Positions 1 to 10,735 are shown, numbered from the stretch's first letter. The stretch: 64,000 bases of DNA from Macrotis lagotis (GCF_037893015.1 NC_133658.1:426341890-426405889); one strand, 5' to 3'. Translations and numbers: made by a program. Notes: generated by a model not told the origin, from the letters alone.

Positions 1-30
1 CAAATGTTACAGATGTTTAAACTGAGCTTG

Positions 31-115
31 AGAGGTTACAGTGACTTTCACTGGATCACATGCCTATTAGGCATCTGTGGCAGGCTTTGAACTCAGTGCT
101 TTCTAACTTTAGGTC
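31..115 (-). repeat. MIR/MAR1-like SINE fragment
   Basis: A degraded stretch keeps the order of an inverted MIR/CORE SINE: gttacagtgacttt, then ggatcaca, then a 'tttgaactcagtgct' block. Short and diverged. The following 300 bases (116-420) hold nothing I recognise. Confidence 0.45.
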
Positions 116-420
116 CTGAATCTGCTCCATGTTTAGCACCAGGGTCAGAGTGGTTAAAAAAACCCAAAAACTAAATAGTACTTTTCTTCTTAGAACATAT
201 CTTTTTATAGGAAGAGCATGATGATGGAGGATATAATAATTATATTGATAGCTAGGTTTACCAGATTCAATGTAATCCAGGAAAAAGGAGAAAATTCAGG
301 CAATATACCTAAAGAAACTTGAGGGAAGAGTTAACACTTTTAATTGGGGCAAACAGAGACAACTTCATGGAGGAGGTAGAAACTGAGTTAGACCTTTAAG
401 AAGGCAAAGATTTTCTTTTC

Positions 421-960
421 TCCAATTACATAAAAAAAAACAATTTTTAATTTTTCTTCCTTCCTTCCTTCCTTCCTTCCTTCCTTCCTTCCTTCCTTCC
501 TTCCTTCCTTCCTCCCTCCCTCTCTCTTCTTTTTCTTCTCTTCTTCTTTTTTACAATTTTGAGTTCCAATTCTATACCATGCTCTCTCTTTTCATCCTTC
601 TTTGAGAAGGTAATTTGATAAAAGTTCTATATGTGCTGTCTTGCAAAATAAATTTCCATATTTGTCATGTTGTTGGGGGGGATGCAGAAAAAAATTTTCA
701 AGAAAAATAAAGTAAAATAAAGATTATGTTTCAATCTGCATTCAGAATCCATCACTTCTTTCATTATAGGTCCTTCAGAATTGTTTTGGTTCTTTATGTG
801 GTATTTCTGTTATTGTGTAGAATGTTCTCCTGGTTCTGCTTACTTTATTTTGTATCATTTCATGTAAATCTTTTCAGCTTTTTTGAAAGCAGTTCATCAT
901 TTTATTTTTTGATATCTTAATATTTTATATTTTATTTTTAATTCATATTTTATTTGTTTT
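421..960 (-). repeat. L1 3'-UTR fragment (minus strand)
   Basis: It starts with 'ccaattacat' and continues through 'ttttgagttcca', 'tttcaatctgcattcagaatcc' and 'gttctcctggttctgct'. The same order recurs at 2939-3245 and 61634-62100, as expected for the inverted 3' UTR of one marsupial L1 subfamily. No coding part is left. A CTTC microsatellite sits near its tail side. Confidence 0.75.
457..548. repeat. (CTTC)n microsatellite grading into CT-rich DNA
   Basis: About 14 near-perfect TTCC units run to position ~513, then pyrimidine-only DNA. It lies within an inverted L1 3' UTR, so it probably expanded from the element's purine-rich tract. Confidence 0.95.
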
Positions 961-1496
961 CAATCATATATAATATTAGTTTCTACAAATTATTTTCTGT
1001 AAGGTTTTAAATTTTACAATCTTTCCTCCACCGTACCTTCCTTCCCCCATCCCCCCACAGAAGGCACTCTGGTAATCTTTACTTTGTTTCCATGCTATAC
1101 ATTGATTAAAATTGAATGTGTTGGGAGAGAAATTATATCCTTGAGGAGAAAGCAAAATATTAGTGAAAGCAAAATTATGTAGTATATAAGACACTTTTTT
1201 AATTAAAAAAATTGAAAGTAATAGACTTTGGTCTTTGATTAAACTCCACAGTTCTTTCTTTGGGTACAGATGGTATTCTCCATTGCAAGTGCTCTAAAAT
1301 TGTCCCTGATTATTGCATTGATGGAATGAGCAAGTCCAATATGATTGGTCATCACCCCTATGTTGCCGTTAGGGTGTACAATGTTCTTCTGGTTCTGCTC
1401 ATCTTGCTCATCATCAGTTCATGCAAGTCTTTCCAGGTTTCTCTGAATTCCCATCCCTCTTGGTTTCTAATAGAAAACAGTGTTCCATAACATACC

Positions 1497-2938
1497 TTTT
1501 TAATTTAATGTAATCAAAATTATCTAATTTGTTTTTAATGAAGTTCTCCATCTCTTCCATGGTCATAAACTGCTTCCCTTTCCATAGATCTGACAAGTAA
1601 ACTATTTCTTGATTTGCTTACAATATTGGTTTGCTTGTAATATTGTCTGGTTTGCTTATAATACTGTCTTTTATGTCTAAGTCCTGTAAACATTTTTATC
1701 TTATCTTGGTATAGGGTGTGAGATGTTGGTCTAATCCAAGTTTCTGCCATGCTAACTTCCAATTTTTCCAACAGTTTTTATCAAAGAGAAAGTTCTTATC
1801 CCAGAACCTATACTCTTTGGGTTTATCAAACAGCAGATTACTATAATTGTTTCATGCTGTCTCTTTTGCACCTAATCTATTCCACTGATCCACCACTCTA
1901 TTTCTTAGCCAATACTAGACAGTTTTGATGACTGATGCTTTATAGTATAATTTTACATCTGGTAAGGCTAAGCTACCTTCTTCTGCACTTTTTTTCCCAT
2001 TAAATTCCTGGATATTCTTTACTTTTTGTTTCTCTATATGAATTTAGTTACAATTTCTTCTAGCTCATTAAAGCATTTTTTGGAAGTTTGATTGGTAAGG
2101 CACTAAATAAGTAGATTAATTTATGTAGAATTGCCATTTTTATTATGTTAGCTTGGTCTATCCATGAATAGTTTATATTCGCCCAGTTATTTAAATCTGA
2201 TTTTATTTGTGTGAAGAGTGTTTTATAGTTGTTTTTGTTTTTAGGTTTTTGCAAGGCAATGGGGTTAAGTGGCTTGCCCAAGGCCACACAGCTAGGTAAT
2301 TATTGTCTTATATTGTGTCTGAGGCTGGATTTGAACTCAGGTACTCCTGACTTCAGGGCCAATGCTCTATCCACTGCGCCACCTAGCTGCCCCTATAGTT
2401 GTTTTCACAGAGTTTCTGAGTCTGCCTTGGCAGGTGCACTCCCAAGTATTTTATATTGTCTAAAGTTACTTCAAATGGAATTTCTCTTTCTAGCTCTTGC
2501 TGCTGTATCTTGCTATTAATATTTAGAAATTCTGAGGAATAATAAAATTATATACTTCGCTAAAGTTAATAATTTTTTCTAGTAGTTTTTTAGATAATTT
2601 TTAGGATTCTCTAGGTATACCATCATATCATCTGCAAAGAGTGAAAGTTTTGTTTCTTCCTTCCCAATTCTAATTTCTTCAATTTCTTTTTCTTTTCTTA
2701 TTGCTGAAGCTAACATTTCTAATACAATATTGATTAGTAGTGGTGATAACAGACATCCTTGTTTCACCCCTGATCTTATTGGGAATGCCTCTAGCTAATC
2801 CCCATTGCATATAATGCTTGTTGATGGTTTCAGATAGATACTGCTAATTCTAAGGAACAATCCATTTATTCCTTATGTTCTCTAGTATTTTTAGTAGGAA
2901 TGGGTATTGTATTGTGTCAGACTTTTTCAGCAGCTAAT
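1497..2938 (-). pseudogene. L1 ORF2 (reverse transcriptase) pseudogene fragment
   Basis: ORF2 is the endonuclease/reverse transcriptase that carries out target-primed reverse transcription for L1. Read on the minus strand, this fragment shows [19 protein letters not shown] and then the catalytic FADD box (2627-2638) followed by MMVYLENPK. Further on come 'LFTQIKSDLNNWANINYSWIDQANI' type sequence and SDLWKGKQFMTMEEMENF. Stops, frameshifts, a SINE insertion and missing ends make it non-functional. The FADD catalytic residues survive. Confidence 0.9.
2236..2393 (-). mobile_element. 150-bp marsupial tRNA-derived SINE in L1
   Basis: An inverted copy: a poly-T-like tail (ttttaggtttttgcaagg), 'ggcttgcccaaggccacac', and the tRNA-derived head ending 'gccacctagctgccc'. 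Perfect target duplications tatagttgtttt flank it at 2224-2235 and 2394-2405, so both ends are exact and the insertion postdates the host L1. Confidence 0.95.
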
Positions 2939-3245
2939 ATTTTATTTTTTTAATTACATGTAGAAAGGGTTTTCAGTTTTCATATTTTAAATATGTTCTC
3001 CCTCCTTTCATTCTCTTTCATCTCCCCAAGAGAGCAATCAATTTGATATGTTATGTACACACAATTATGTTAAACATATTTCCATATTAGTCATTTTGTG
3101 AAAGAAGAATCAGAACAAAAGGCAAAACCAGGAGAAAGAAAAAACAAGCAAAAAAAAGGGGGGGCAATACTATGTTTTGATCTGCATTCAGACTCCATAG
3201 TTCTTTCTCTGAATGTGGATGGAATTTTTCCTTCTTTTTTTCCCC
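2939..3245 (-). repeat. L1 3'-UTR fragment (second subfamily)
   Basis: It begins 'tttaattacatgtagaaagg', the inverted tail of the L1 type ending in acatgtaattgg-poly(A). 'atgttaaacatatttccatatta' and 'ttttgatctgcattcagactcc' follow. It abuts the preceding L1 at its 5' break. No ORF2 remains. Confidence 0.8.
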
Positions 3246-4319
3246 CCAATCTACAGTAATATTATTGTAAAAGAGAAACCAGGCTGCATAAAGGCCTTTG
3301 TGATTGGACTGGAGGGTGATATTTTTAAGATTGAAGTCAGCTAGCACAGAGAAGCTTACAACCCCAACTCAAAACACTCATCTCCTAGAACTGACTACCC
3401 CAAACAGAATTGTCAGGAGACAGACTATTTATTGCACAATCCGACTGATGACATCTGGTGGAGTGGTGGCAGAAAGAGGAGCGATTAAAACTTTTATCAT
3501 GATGTGGATATTAAAGTGCAGTCTTTTGACTGAATTCCCCTCCTCTATGTTTTGCTGAGAAAGGAGAGAGAAAACATGCTCATTTCCCAAATTATATTTT
3601 ACTTAATCCTCTTAGTATATGCATCCTGATAGGAAGGGTCTGAAAGTTAATTCAAGAAGAGGCAGGGAGGAAAACCAGGGCAGTTTTGGGGAAGGAAAGC
3701 AATAAAAATGGGGAGGAGAGTAAAGTTTAGAAAGTCTTATATGTTCAATGAGTGAGAACCACCTCTTTCTTCTGCTATGTCTTGAAGCCAAGATGCTGGA
3801 CAACAGTACCAACTAAGGTTTTCAAAAGCCCTGCCATCTGTAATGATTCCATCAGTCTCAGGAGGCCCATAAGAGACAGGAGTTAGAACTGGATAAGTCT
3901 TCTATGGAAGTTTTTTAGAACTCCAGAGATTTCTGTTATGTTGCCTAGTGCTATTTATTACCTAGTTTAAAGCTCTTGAACAACATTATAATGCCAGGAG
4001 ATCTAAGACTAGGGCAAGAGAAAAAGGAGAGAAATTCTGGTTTTAGGATAGGATTTTTGGTAGAGTTACTATAAATATAAAATGTTTTGGAAAACATGTG
4101 AGGGATGTGTTGGGGAGTTGGGGTTCCAAACAGTAGTTTCAGATGCCTTTAGACTACTCACGGATCTTCTGAGATATTTTCAATAGTTGAGTATTAAGCA
4201 CTGTAGTTGAATGAAAGTCTCACATCACTCCTATCTTCATCAGCTCAATCATCTTTCTGAATCTCAGCAGTAAAGTCTGAAGGTACAAAGGTTGTCTCTG
4301 CTCCATCTCACTAGGAGAG
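3246..4319. other. Unassigned sequence, possibly 3' UTR of the GOT2 copy
   Basis: I recognise no repeat or gene in these ~1.07 kb. The part next to 4319 lies immediately past the stop codon of the minus-strand GOT2 copy and could be its 3' UTR. Human GOT2 has a 3' UTR of roughly 1 kb, so the length would fit. I could not find a clear poly-T (inverted poly-A) end or target duplication. Confidence 0.4.
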
Positions 4320-5665
4320 TTATTTGGTTACTTGGTATCCTACATTGCCTAATATGACTCCTATTACAAAAATTTAGTCATCTTTTGTTATATAAATGAA
4401 GAATTATTTGTTCCATTTACTCACATTTCAGACCTGTGACACAAAACAATGCCATTCTGATCAGAGATGTGCTTCCAATTGTGGGAGGAGCCTTCTTTTT
4501 TCAGATTGGAAACCAGCTGAGTTCTCATGCTAATGATGCAGTCTTTCATGCCTTTCACTTCTTGTAGCCATTGGGTCCTCAGAAAAGGACAATTCAGGAT
4601 TGTGGAGGCATTTTGGTCTCCACTGAGAGGAGGGTTGGAATGCATGGATGAATCAGGATTTCCAACTGAGATTCTATCCTTTTGGCTTCATCAGCTTCTT
4701 TGCAAACCACAGTAAAGGTTCCCATATGTTCACCATAGAGATTCAAGTTCTTAACATATGACTAACAAAAAGACATTAATAATACCTTGATCAATGAAGT
4801 GAACAGTCCATGTTGATATAAGTTATGTATACACAATTATGTTAAATATATTTCCATATATTCACATGGTACATATTCCCATACCTAAAACATACACCCT
4901 CCTATGGAAATTACATTGGCACCTGGCATGCCATGTCAAAAAAGGCAAAGAGTTTCCTTTGCTTTACCACTGACACCATTTTCTTTCCACTGCTCAGGAT
5001 GAGGATTGACTCCCATGGGACTTCCATGAGCACAGGCACGCAGAAGGATAACACTGTTTTGGGATTTTTGAAATAGCTCTGTTGCTCCATAGCTCCAGCC
5101 AAGTCAAAGTCACAAGTCCTAGAGTCATAATAGTGATAGCCTTTCAGCTACATGTCAATATCCCTGAAGATGGGGGTGTAATTTCCCCAGAATGGTTTTA
5201 TAAGATAGACATCCCAGATGAATTTGAAGAACTATGGCAGAAAGAAAAGAACTATAGAAGAAAATTGACTTCCACTCTTGATATTCCAGTTCCAGAAATT
5301 GTCTGTACAGTGATATATTGTTTGTTTTTCAGAAGCTTGTTGTTTTTTCCCAGAGTCAACTCTTCTGATGCCTTTCAAAAGTCAGTCAACCCTCCAATGG
5401 GCAGATATTATTTGTCCATGTTCTTCCCTGCAATTTGAGCCTCTGTCTTATGGACAGAGGGCTTCCCATTATCATCTTGATGATTCCCAGATTCCTTCAT
5501 TATTTTGGTGTCCCTCTTAAAACTTCTATTATTCCCAAGATAGGATCGATGACACCCATTTCTATGTGGTTCTACCAGGAACTGCCTCTGACCAAGACAG
5601 CACTGAGGCATGGATGGAAGGGTGTACCTCTGAAAAAGCAGATGAAAAGAGTGTAGCAGCACCAT
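4320..5665 (-). pseudogene. GOT2: Processed pseudogene of GOT2, mitochondrial aspartate aminotransferase
   Basis: GOT2 is the pyridoxal-phosphate enzyme of the mitochondrial matrix that interconverts aspartate and oxaloacetate in the malate-aspartate shuttle. On the minus strand the copy begins at ATG 5663-5665 with MVLLHS, like the GOT2 transit peptide. It continues with SFKRDT, DDNGKP..KTEAQIAGKNMDK, 'YLPIGGL', 'ITVQTISGTG', KQRKLFAFFDMA, '[25 protein letters not shown]', [26 protein letters not shown] and a C-terminus close to NVGY..QVTK before a TAA at 4320-4322. Most of the ~430-codon protein is present without introns, so it is a retrocopy. Several stops and frameshifts break it. A stretch after FDMA is replaced by unrelated filler (4815-4908), and a few codons before QVTK are missing. 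The match is from memory of the GOT2 sequence; the order and number of matching blocks make it secure. Confidence 0.93.
4815..4908. other. Foreign filler inside the GOT2 copy
   Basis: About 95 bases interrupt the GOT2 copy. The left half (acacaattatgttaaatata, then tttccata) resembles the L1 3' UTR at 3055-3090. The right half (4861-4909) is an inverted, near-perfect copy of 7081-7129. The residues expected after FDMA..Q in GOT2 are missing, so this is a replacement rather than a clean insertion. Confidence 0.75.
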
Positions 5666-5744
5666 GGTGGGCCAATAGAGAGATGAGTGGTTGCTTATAT
5701 GAGACCCTAGATGGCATTTTTCAACACTAATCTTTTAGCACTGT

Positions 5745-7075
5745 CTTTGATCATTATATAGGTGAGAAGAGCTAAGTCTGTCATAGTTGATTATCACACA
5801 ATGTTGTTTTTACTATGTACACTGTTCTCCTGGTTCTGCTCATTTCACTCAGTATTAGTTCATGTAAGTTTTTCCAGTTTTTTCTGAAATCTGCTTGCTC
5901 ATGATTTTTTATTTTAAAAAATAGCATTTCTTTACATTCATGGGCATTCCCCCAATTTCCAATTCTTTACTACCACAAATAGAGTTGCTATAAATATTTT
6001 TATATAGAGTTTTTATTTTTAATCTCTTTGAGATAAGACCTAGTAGTGGTACTACTGTGTTAAAGGCTATGTGTAGTTTTATAATCCTTTGGACATAGTT
6101 CCAAATTTCTCTCCAGAATGGTTGGATCAGTTCACAACTCCATCAACAGTGTTTTAGCTTCCCAAGTTATTTAGAGCATTTTTAAAAATATAACTATAGA
6201 TTTGATTTCTCAACAACTTTGATTTTCTAAAAATTGCTTGTTCATGCTCTTTTCTTTTTTAAAACTGGTTTATTTAATATTTTATTTTCTCCAGTTACAT
6301 AGCAAAGCAAGTTTTAACATTTCAACATTTTAAAACTTTGAGTTCCAAATTCTCTTCCTTCTTTCCTGGGCCATTCCCCCCCCCCCATGAGAAAACATAT
6401 GCTTTAGGTTTTAAATATATAGTCATGTAAAACATTTTCATAATATTCTTATCATGTCCTTTAACCATTTATCAATTGAGGAATGACTTTCATTCTTATA
6501 AATTTGACTAAGTACTCTGTTTGAGAGATGAAATATTTATCAGAGAAACTTGCTATCAAAATTTTGCACAGTTGTATGCTGTCCTAATCTTGGATACATT
6601 GGTTTTGTTAGTGGAAAACTTTTTTAATTAAGTGCCCTAAAATTATTCATTTCACACTTTGTAAGACTATCTCTTATTTGATTATAAATTCTGCCCTTAT
6701 CCATAGATATGATAGATAGACTAGTCTATGTCCCACCTAATTTGCTTATGGTATTACCCTTGACATTTAAATCATATACACATTTTGACCTTGAACATTG
6801 TGAGTTTCTGACAAACTTCTTTCCAGTTTTTCCAGCAGTTTCTGTCAAATAGTGAGTTCTTGTCTAGAAGTCTGGAGGTTATCAAACAGAGATTTCTAAG
6901 GTAATTTCTGTCTGTGAATTGGGTACCCAATCTATTCCACTGAATCTCCACTTAATTTCTGAGTCAGTACCACATTATTTTGATGATTATCACTTTGTAA
7001 AACAATTTGAGAACTGATATGGCTAGGCCATCTTCCTTCATATTTTTTTCATTAATTCCTTTGATATGGAAGAAA
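5745..7075 (-). mobile_element. L1 retrotransposon, 5'-truncated, with nested L1 3' end
   Basis: An inverted L1: 3' UTR ('acactgttctcctggttctgctcatttcactc'), then ORF2 C-terminal sequence ('attccaatttccaattctttac', 'ccagaatggttggatcagttcacaactcc'). After the nested fragment it resumes with 'ccatttatcaattgaggaatgac' (the PIDKWSKD region of ORF2), ending near 7075. All frames are broken. Confidence 0.85.
6256..6448 (-). mobile_element. L1 3'-end fragment nested in an older L1
   Basis: 'ttattttctccagttacat' followed by 'aaaactttgagttccaaattctc' and a C-run is the inverted 3' tail of another L1 subfamily. It splits the host L1 at the codons for the PIDKWSKD region. Similar flanks, ttcatgctctttt (6241-6253) and atcatgtccttta (6451-6463), look like a decayed target duplication. 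Confidence 0.75.
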
Positions 7076-7080
7076 GAATT

Positions 7081-7135
7081 TTCCATAGGAGGGTGTATGT
7101 TTTAGGTATGGGAATATGTACTGTGTGAATATATG
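7081..7135. repeat. Partner of an inverted repeat (other arm 4857-4909)
   Basis: ttccataggagggtgtatgt and the following 30 bases match the reverse complement of 4861-4909 with about two mismatches. It abuts the broken end of the 5745-7075 L1. I do not recognise it as a known repeat. 7136-7310 holds nothing identifiable. Confidence 0.85.
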
Positions 7136-7317
7136 TAAGTGGAAGATGACAGGAAGATACTGAGTAATGATTAGTAGTCCCTATATGTATAGTATATGAA
7201 AGGAAAGTGGAATAAATAAAGCTAGAAAGGTTGAATGATTGGAACCAAATTATAGAAAGAAAGCCTTAAATAGTAGGCTGAACTCATTGTTCATCCTGTG
7301 TAATTCCTGTGTCTCAT

Positions 7318-7318
<1 letters not shown>

Positions 7319-7351
<33 letters not shown>
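7319..7351. repeat. (CA)n microsatellite
   Basis: About 16 CA units, followed by a short purine-rich ggagggaggga tract. Confidence 0.95.
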
Positions 7352-7353
<2 letters not shown>

Positions 7354-7525
7354 GGAGGGAGGGAGGAGGTAGAGATTGAGACCAAGCCTACAGAAGTCAT
7401 AAGGTGAAAAAGGTAAGAGATGGTTATTCTAGGCTTGTGAGTGGGTGTGGAGGGACCGGATTGGTGGAATTTTCCTAATAACTTCTGATCAGTTGCTGTC
7501 ATAAATAGTCTATAGGGCTAGATTA

Positions 7526-7745
7526 TTATGTGGGCAACTAGATGGAAGTTAGTTCTGGGATTGGAGCCAAGAATATTCATTTTCCTGAAATCAAATCTGC
7601 CTCAAACATTTACTAGCTATGTGATCTGGGGAAGGCACCTGTTTGCCTCAGTTTTCTCAATTGTAAGATAAGCTGATAAAGGAAAAACTACTCCAGTATC
7701 TTTGTCAAGAAAACTCCATATGGGTTCAGGAAGAGTCAGACATAA
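7526..7745 (+). mobile_element. MAR1 (CORE-type) SINE
   Basis: Head gggcaactagatgg, middle 'tagctatgtgatctggggaaggcacc', then the MAR1 body 'ctactccagtatctttgtcaagaaaactcc' and 'aagagtcagacataatg'. Moderately diverged. Confidence 0.85.
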
Positions 7746-7887
7746 TGTTTATTTATCTATTTCTTTCTTTATTCATTCATTCATTTATCTATCTATCTAT
7801 TTGTTTGTTTGTTATTTATTTGATTATTTATTCATTTATTCATTCATTCACTCATTTATTTGTTTGTTTGTTTGTTTGTTTATTTAT
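7746..7887. repeat. ATTT/ATCT/GTTT tetranucleotide tract
   Basis: A pyrimidine-rich run of mixed ttca, atct, ttgt and ttta units sits between the 3' end of a plus-strand MAR1 and the tail of a minus-strand SINE. It probably grew from the adjoining SINE tails. Confidence 0.9.
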
Positions 7888-8024
7888 TTTTACAAAGCAA
7901 TGGGGTTAAGTAACTTGCCCAAGGTTGCAAAGCTGGGCAATTAAGTGTTTGAGGCTGGATTTGAACTCAGGTCCTCCTGACTCCAGGGCTGGTACTCTAT
8001 CCACTACGTCACCTAAGCTGCCCC
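7888..8024 (-). mobile_element. 150-bp marsupial SINE
   Basis: Inverted copy with 'caaagcaatggggttaagtaac', 'ggctggatttgaactcagg' and the head ending 'cctaagctgcccc'. Confidence 0.92.
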
Positions 8025-9327
8025 AACAGCAACAACAGGGCTAAGTTTTAAAAACTAAGGGATGGATGTCTAGTTTAGAAGTGGAGTGATCAGTATCTTA
8101 CACAGCTGGAGGGAATTTAGTAGAAATATTGGGAATTAAGGATAGAAGTGATTGTGTTTAAGATATGTTATTTCAGAGAGGATAAGATTCAGCACATATT
8201 CCCATCCTCTTTTTGATCACAGACCCTCCCTCTCCCCACCCCCCTCAACCTCAGACAAGAAGTGGAGACCAGTTGGCTAGGAAATTTAGGTTAAAGGACA
8301 TAACTCATTAGTTCCTCTTAGTGGCTGACATCATTAAAGAATAAAATATTTAGGGTTCAACATATAAATTGGAAAAGGAAACCTTTCCTAGCACCTTGAT
8401 TTATAGCTTCTCCCTTTAGTACATGCTGATGAAACCTCTTTATGAGTGCCAGTCCAATCAAATTAGAAGGGCCAGAGGTTGCAAGAACTATAATTTATCT
8501 GAATCTCTTCTAGCAACTGCCACCCTCATTCAATAAATATGAGAAACCAGTAGCAGTTTCATTTCTCTGCCCAAATCACCCATACAGGATGAGCTTTGAG
8601 AATTAATCTTGTTGGTTGGCATCAAAGGGTGGGATTAAGAGCATAGGGTGTGACAAAGTAGCTCTGATCCTCAGACTAGGTGTCTTTCTACTTCTAGTTG
8701 ATTTTAATCTTCGTATTTATCTAGAGATAGTGGGATAGATTCTTCCATCTTCCAAGTTAATCTGCATAATTTTCCTTTGCCTTCTAAAAGCCTCAGCATT
8801 CCTAAAGGGAATGGGATTTAGAGCCATCTACTCACTGTGAAACAGATTTCAACTTATTCTGAGAAGTATCTGACAATGAGTAGCCTGAAATGTGGAATGC
8901 AAGATTTGGGAAGAGAATGAGTTTCCCTAAATGGTGGAAGGAATACCTTCAAGTGGAAGTTGGATTAATATTTATTGGAGATTTTTGTTTGAAAGGTTCC
9001 TATTCAGATACAGAGTATATTAGATGACCTCTGATGTCTTTTCTAGCCCTGTACTTCTATGATCTGCACACTTTAAAAATTTCTAAAAATTTTCTGATTG
9101 GTCCATGATATCAAATTCCATTTCCCATGGGGCAACTGATGCCTTTTTCCTGCAAAGGCAAATTCTGCAGATTAAGCTGGGAAGGAGAAGAGCCTTCCAA
9201 AGGTCAAGTACTCCAGCCCTATGTCTCTGGATAATCATTGAAATCATCTTGGTGAAGTGAAAAGGGAGTTAGACTGAACAACTATGAGCACATTATTTTA
9301 ACTACCTTGGACTGTTTCCATATCTGT
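8025..9327. other. Unassigned low-copy sequence
   Basis: No gene, long ORF or clear repeat is visible in about 1.3 kb. A weak MIR-like piece may lie at 8985-9065 ('agatgacctctgatgtc..tagccctgtacttctatgatc') and another at 9285-9330 ('actgtttccatatctgtaaaatgg'). Confidence 0.5.
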
Positions 9328-9343
9328 AAAATGGAAGTAATTT

Positions 9344-9816
9344 CAGAGAAGCCTGGAAGGATTTTCATAAACTGATGCTGAGTGAGATGAGAAGAACTAG
9401 AAGAACATTGTACATCCTAAGCAACATGGGGATGATGATCAACCTTAATAGACTTGCTCATTTCATCAATACAACAATCAGGGACAATTTTAGGGTATCT
9501 GTGATAGAGAATACCATCTGTATTCAAAGAAAGAATTGCAGAGTTTAAACAAAGACCAAAGACTATTACCTTTAATTTTAAAAAAGTTATCTTATTATGT
9601 AATTTTGTTATCTCTTATATTTTATTTTTCCTTAAGGATATGATTTAACACATTCAGTTTTGATCAATGTATAGCATGGGAGCAATGTAAAGACTATCAG
9701 ACTGCCTTCTGTGGGGAATGGGAGAGGGAAGCGAGATTAGGGGGAAAATTGTAAAATTCAAAAACAAGAAGTTTATTATGAGCCAAATAAATTAGAAAAG
9801 CTACTATAATCCCTAA
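9344..9816 (+). mobile_element. 5'-truncated L1 insertion with exact target duplication
   Basis: It starts in the end of ORF2 ('gaagcctggaaggattttcataaactgatgctgagtgagatg'), runs through the 3' UTR ('caaagaccaaagactatta', 'gccttctgtggggaatggg') and ends after 'aaaattgtaaaattcaaa'. The 16-bp direct repeat aaaatggaagtaattt flanks it (9328-9343 and 9817-9832). About 50 bases of unfamiliar sequence lie between the usual L1 end and the right-hand repeat. Confidence 0.92.
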
Positions 9817-9954
9817 AAAATGGAAGTAATTTTCATTGAGTTTCTCATGAGATATTTGTGAAAATCAATTAATTGGTATATGTAAATAGTAAGTAATGTA
9901 AATGTATGTAAATAGTAATGTAAGACTAAATCAATAAAATAAATGATTTTCATT

Positions 9955-10735
9955 ATCAACAAAAAATGCAAATTGAAACAACTCTGAGGCACTATCTCAC
10001 ACATATTAGATTGACTAATATGACAGAAAAGGAAAATTACAAATGTTGGAGGGGATGTGGCAAAATTAGACACTGATATACTGTTGGTGGAGTTGTGAAC
10101 TGATCCAACCATTCTGGAGAGCAATTTGGACCTATACCCAAAGGACTATATAAAATTATGTATACCCTTTGCCTCAGAAATATCACTACCCCACACAATA
10201 TCCAGCAAAATATATTCAGCAAAACCAATATTCCAGAGTTTTTTTTTTTAAAGAGGACCGCTTTTCTGGCATATGATTGTGATGGAAGACCATGATGCTA
10301 TAAGAAATATTGACCAGGATGCTTTCAGAAAAAAAAAAGCTAGAAAGACTTATATGAATAGATGCAAAGTAAAATGAATGGAACCAGAAGAATATTGTAC
10401 ATTTGTCACAGCAGATCAACTATGAATGACTTAGCCATTCTCAACAATACAATGACTTAAGACAATTCCAAGAGACTTATGATGAAAAATGCTAAGAACC
10501 GATGGAGTCTCAATGTAGATTTTTACTGTCTTTTTCTTGTTTGTTTTTTTGCCTGTGTTTCTTTCACACCATTTACTAATATGGAAAAATGTTTTGTCTG
10601 TTTGAACATGTATAACACATAGCAAATTGCTTGTCTTCTCAATGAGGGGGAGGGAAGAAATGGAATGATAGAATCTTAAAAAGCCAGAGTTAAAATTTAT
10701 TTTTACATGTAATTGAAAACAATTTAAAAACTAAG
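9955..10735 (+). mobile_element. 5'-truncated L1 fragment (older subfamily)
   Basis: Plus-strand ORF2 C-terminal sequence: 'gaggcactatctcacacatattag', 'actgttggtggagttgtgaactgatcc', 'gaccaggatgctttcagaa'. The 3' UTR ends 'acatgtaattgaaaacaattt'. Frames are broken. Confidence 0.88.

Larger units (their letters stand above)
985..2938 (-). mobile_element. L1 retrotransposon, 5'-truncated and internally deleted
   Basis: Left to right this is an inverted L1. The 3' UTR lies at ~1000-1490 ('actttggtctttgattaaactccac', 'gttcttctggttctgctcatc'), then the ORF2 C-terminal half, then the reverse-transcriptase core. At ~1496 the sequence jumps from 'acagtgttcc' straight to 'ctttttaatttaatgtaatc'. In the plus-strand L1 these two pieces are about 625 bp apart (34138 and ~34785), so this copy has lost the ORF2 C-terminal Cys-rich region. 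The 5' truncation is near the AFDKIQ box at ~2935. A SINE is inserted at 2236-2393. Confidence 0.9.

Noticed and set aside
2371-2393. tRNA-like sequence in SINE heads (here and about a dozen other sites)
   Set aside because: These are tRNA-derived SINE promoters without a complete cloverleaf; none is a tRNA gene.
5082-5438. Plus-strand 118-codon frame that looks like a soluble protein
   Set aside because: It lies antisense to the GOT2 retrocopy, whose minus-strand translation matches GOT2 collinearly. The plus frame has no known domain.
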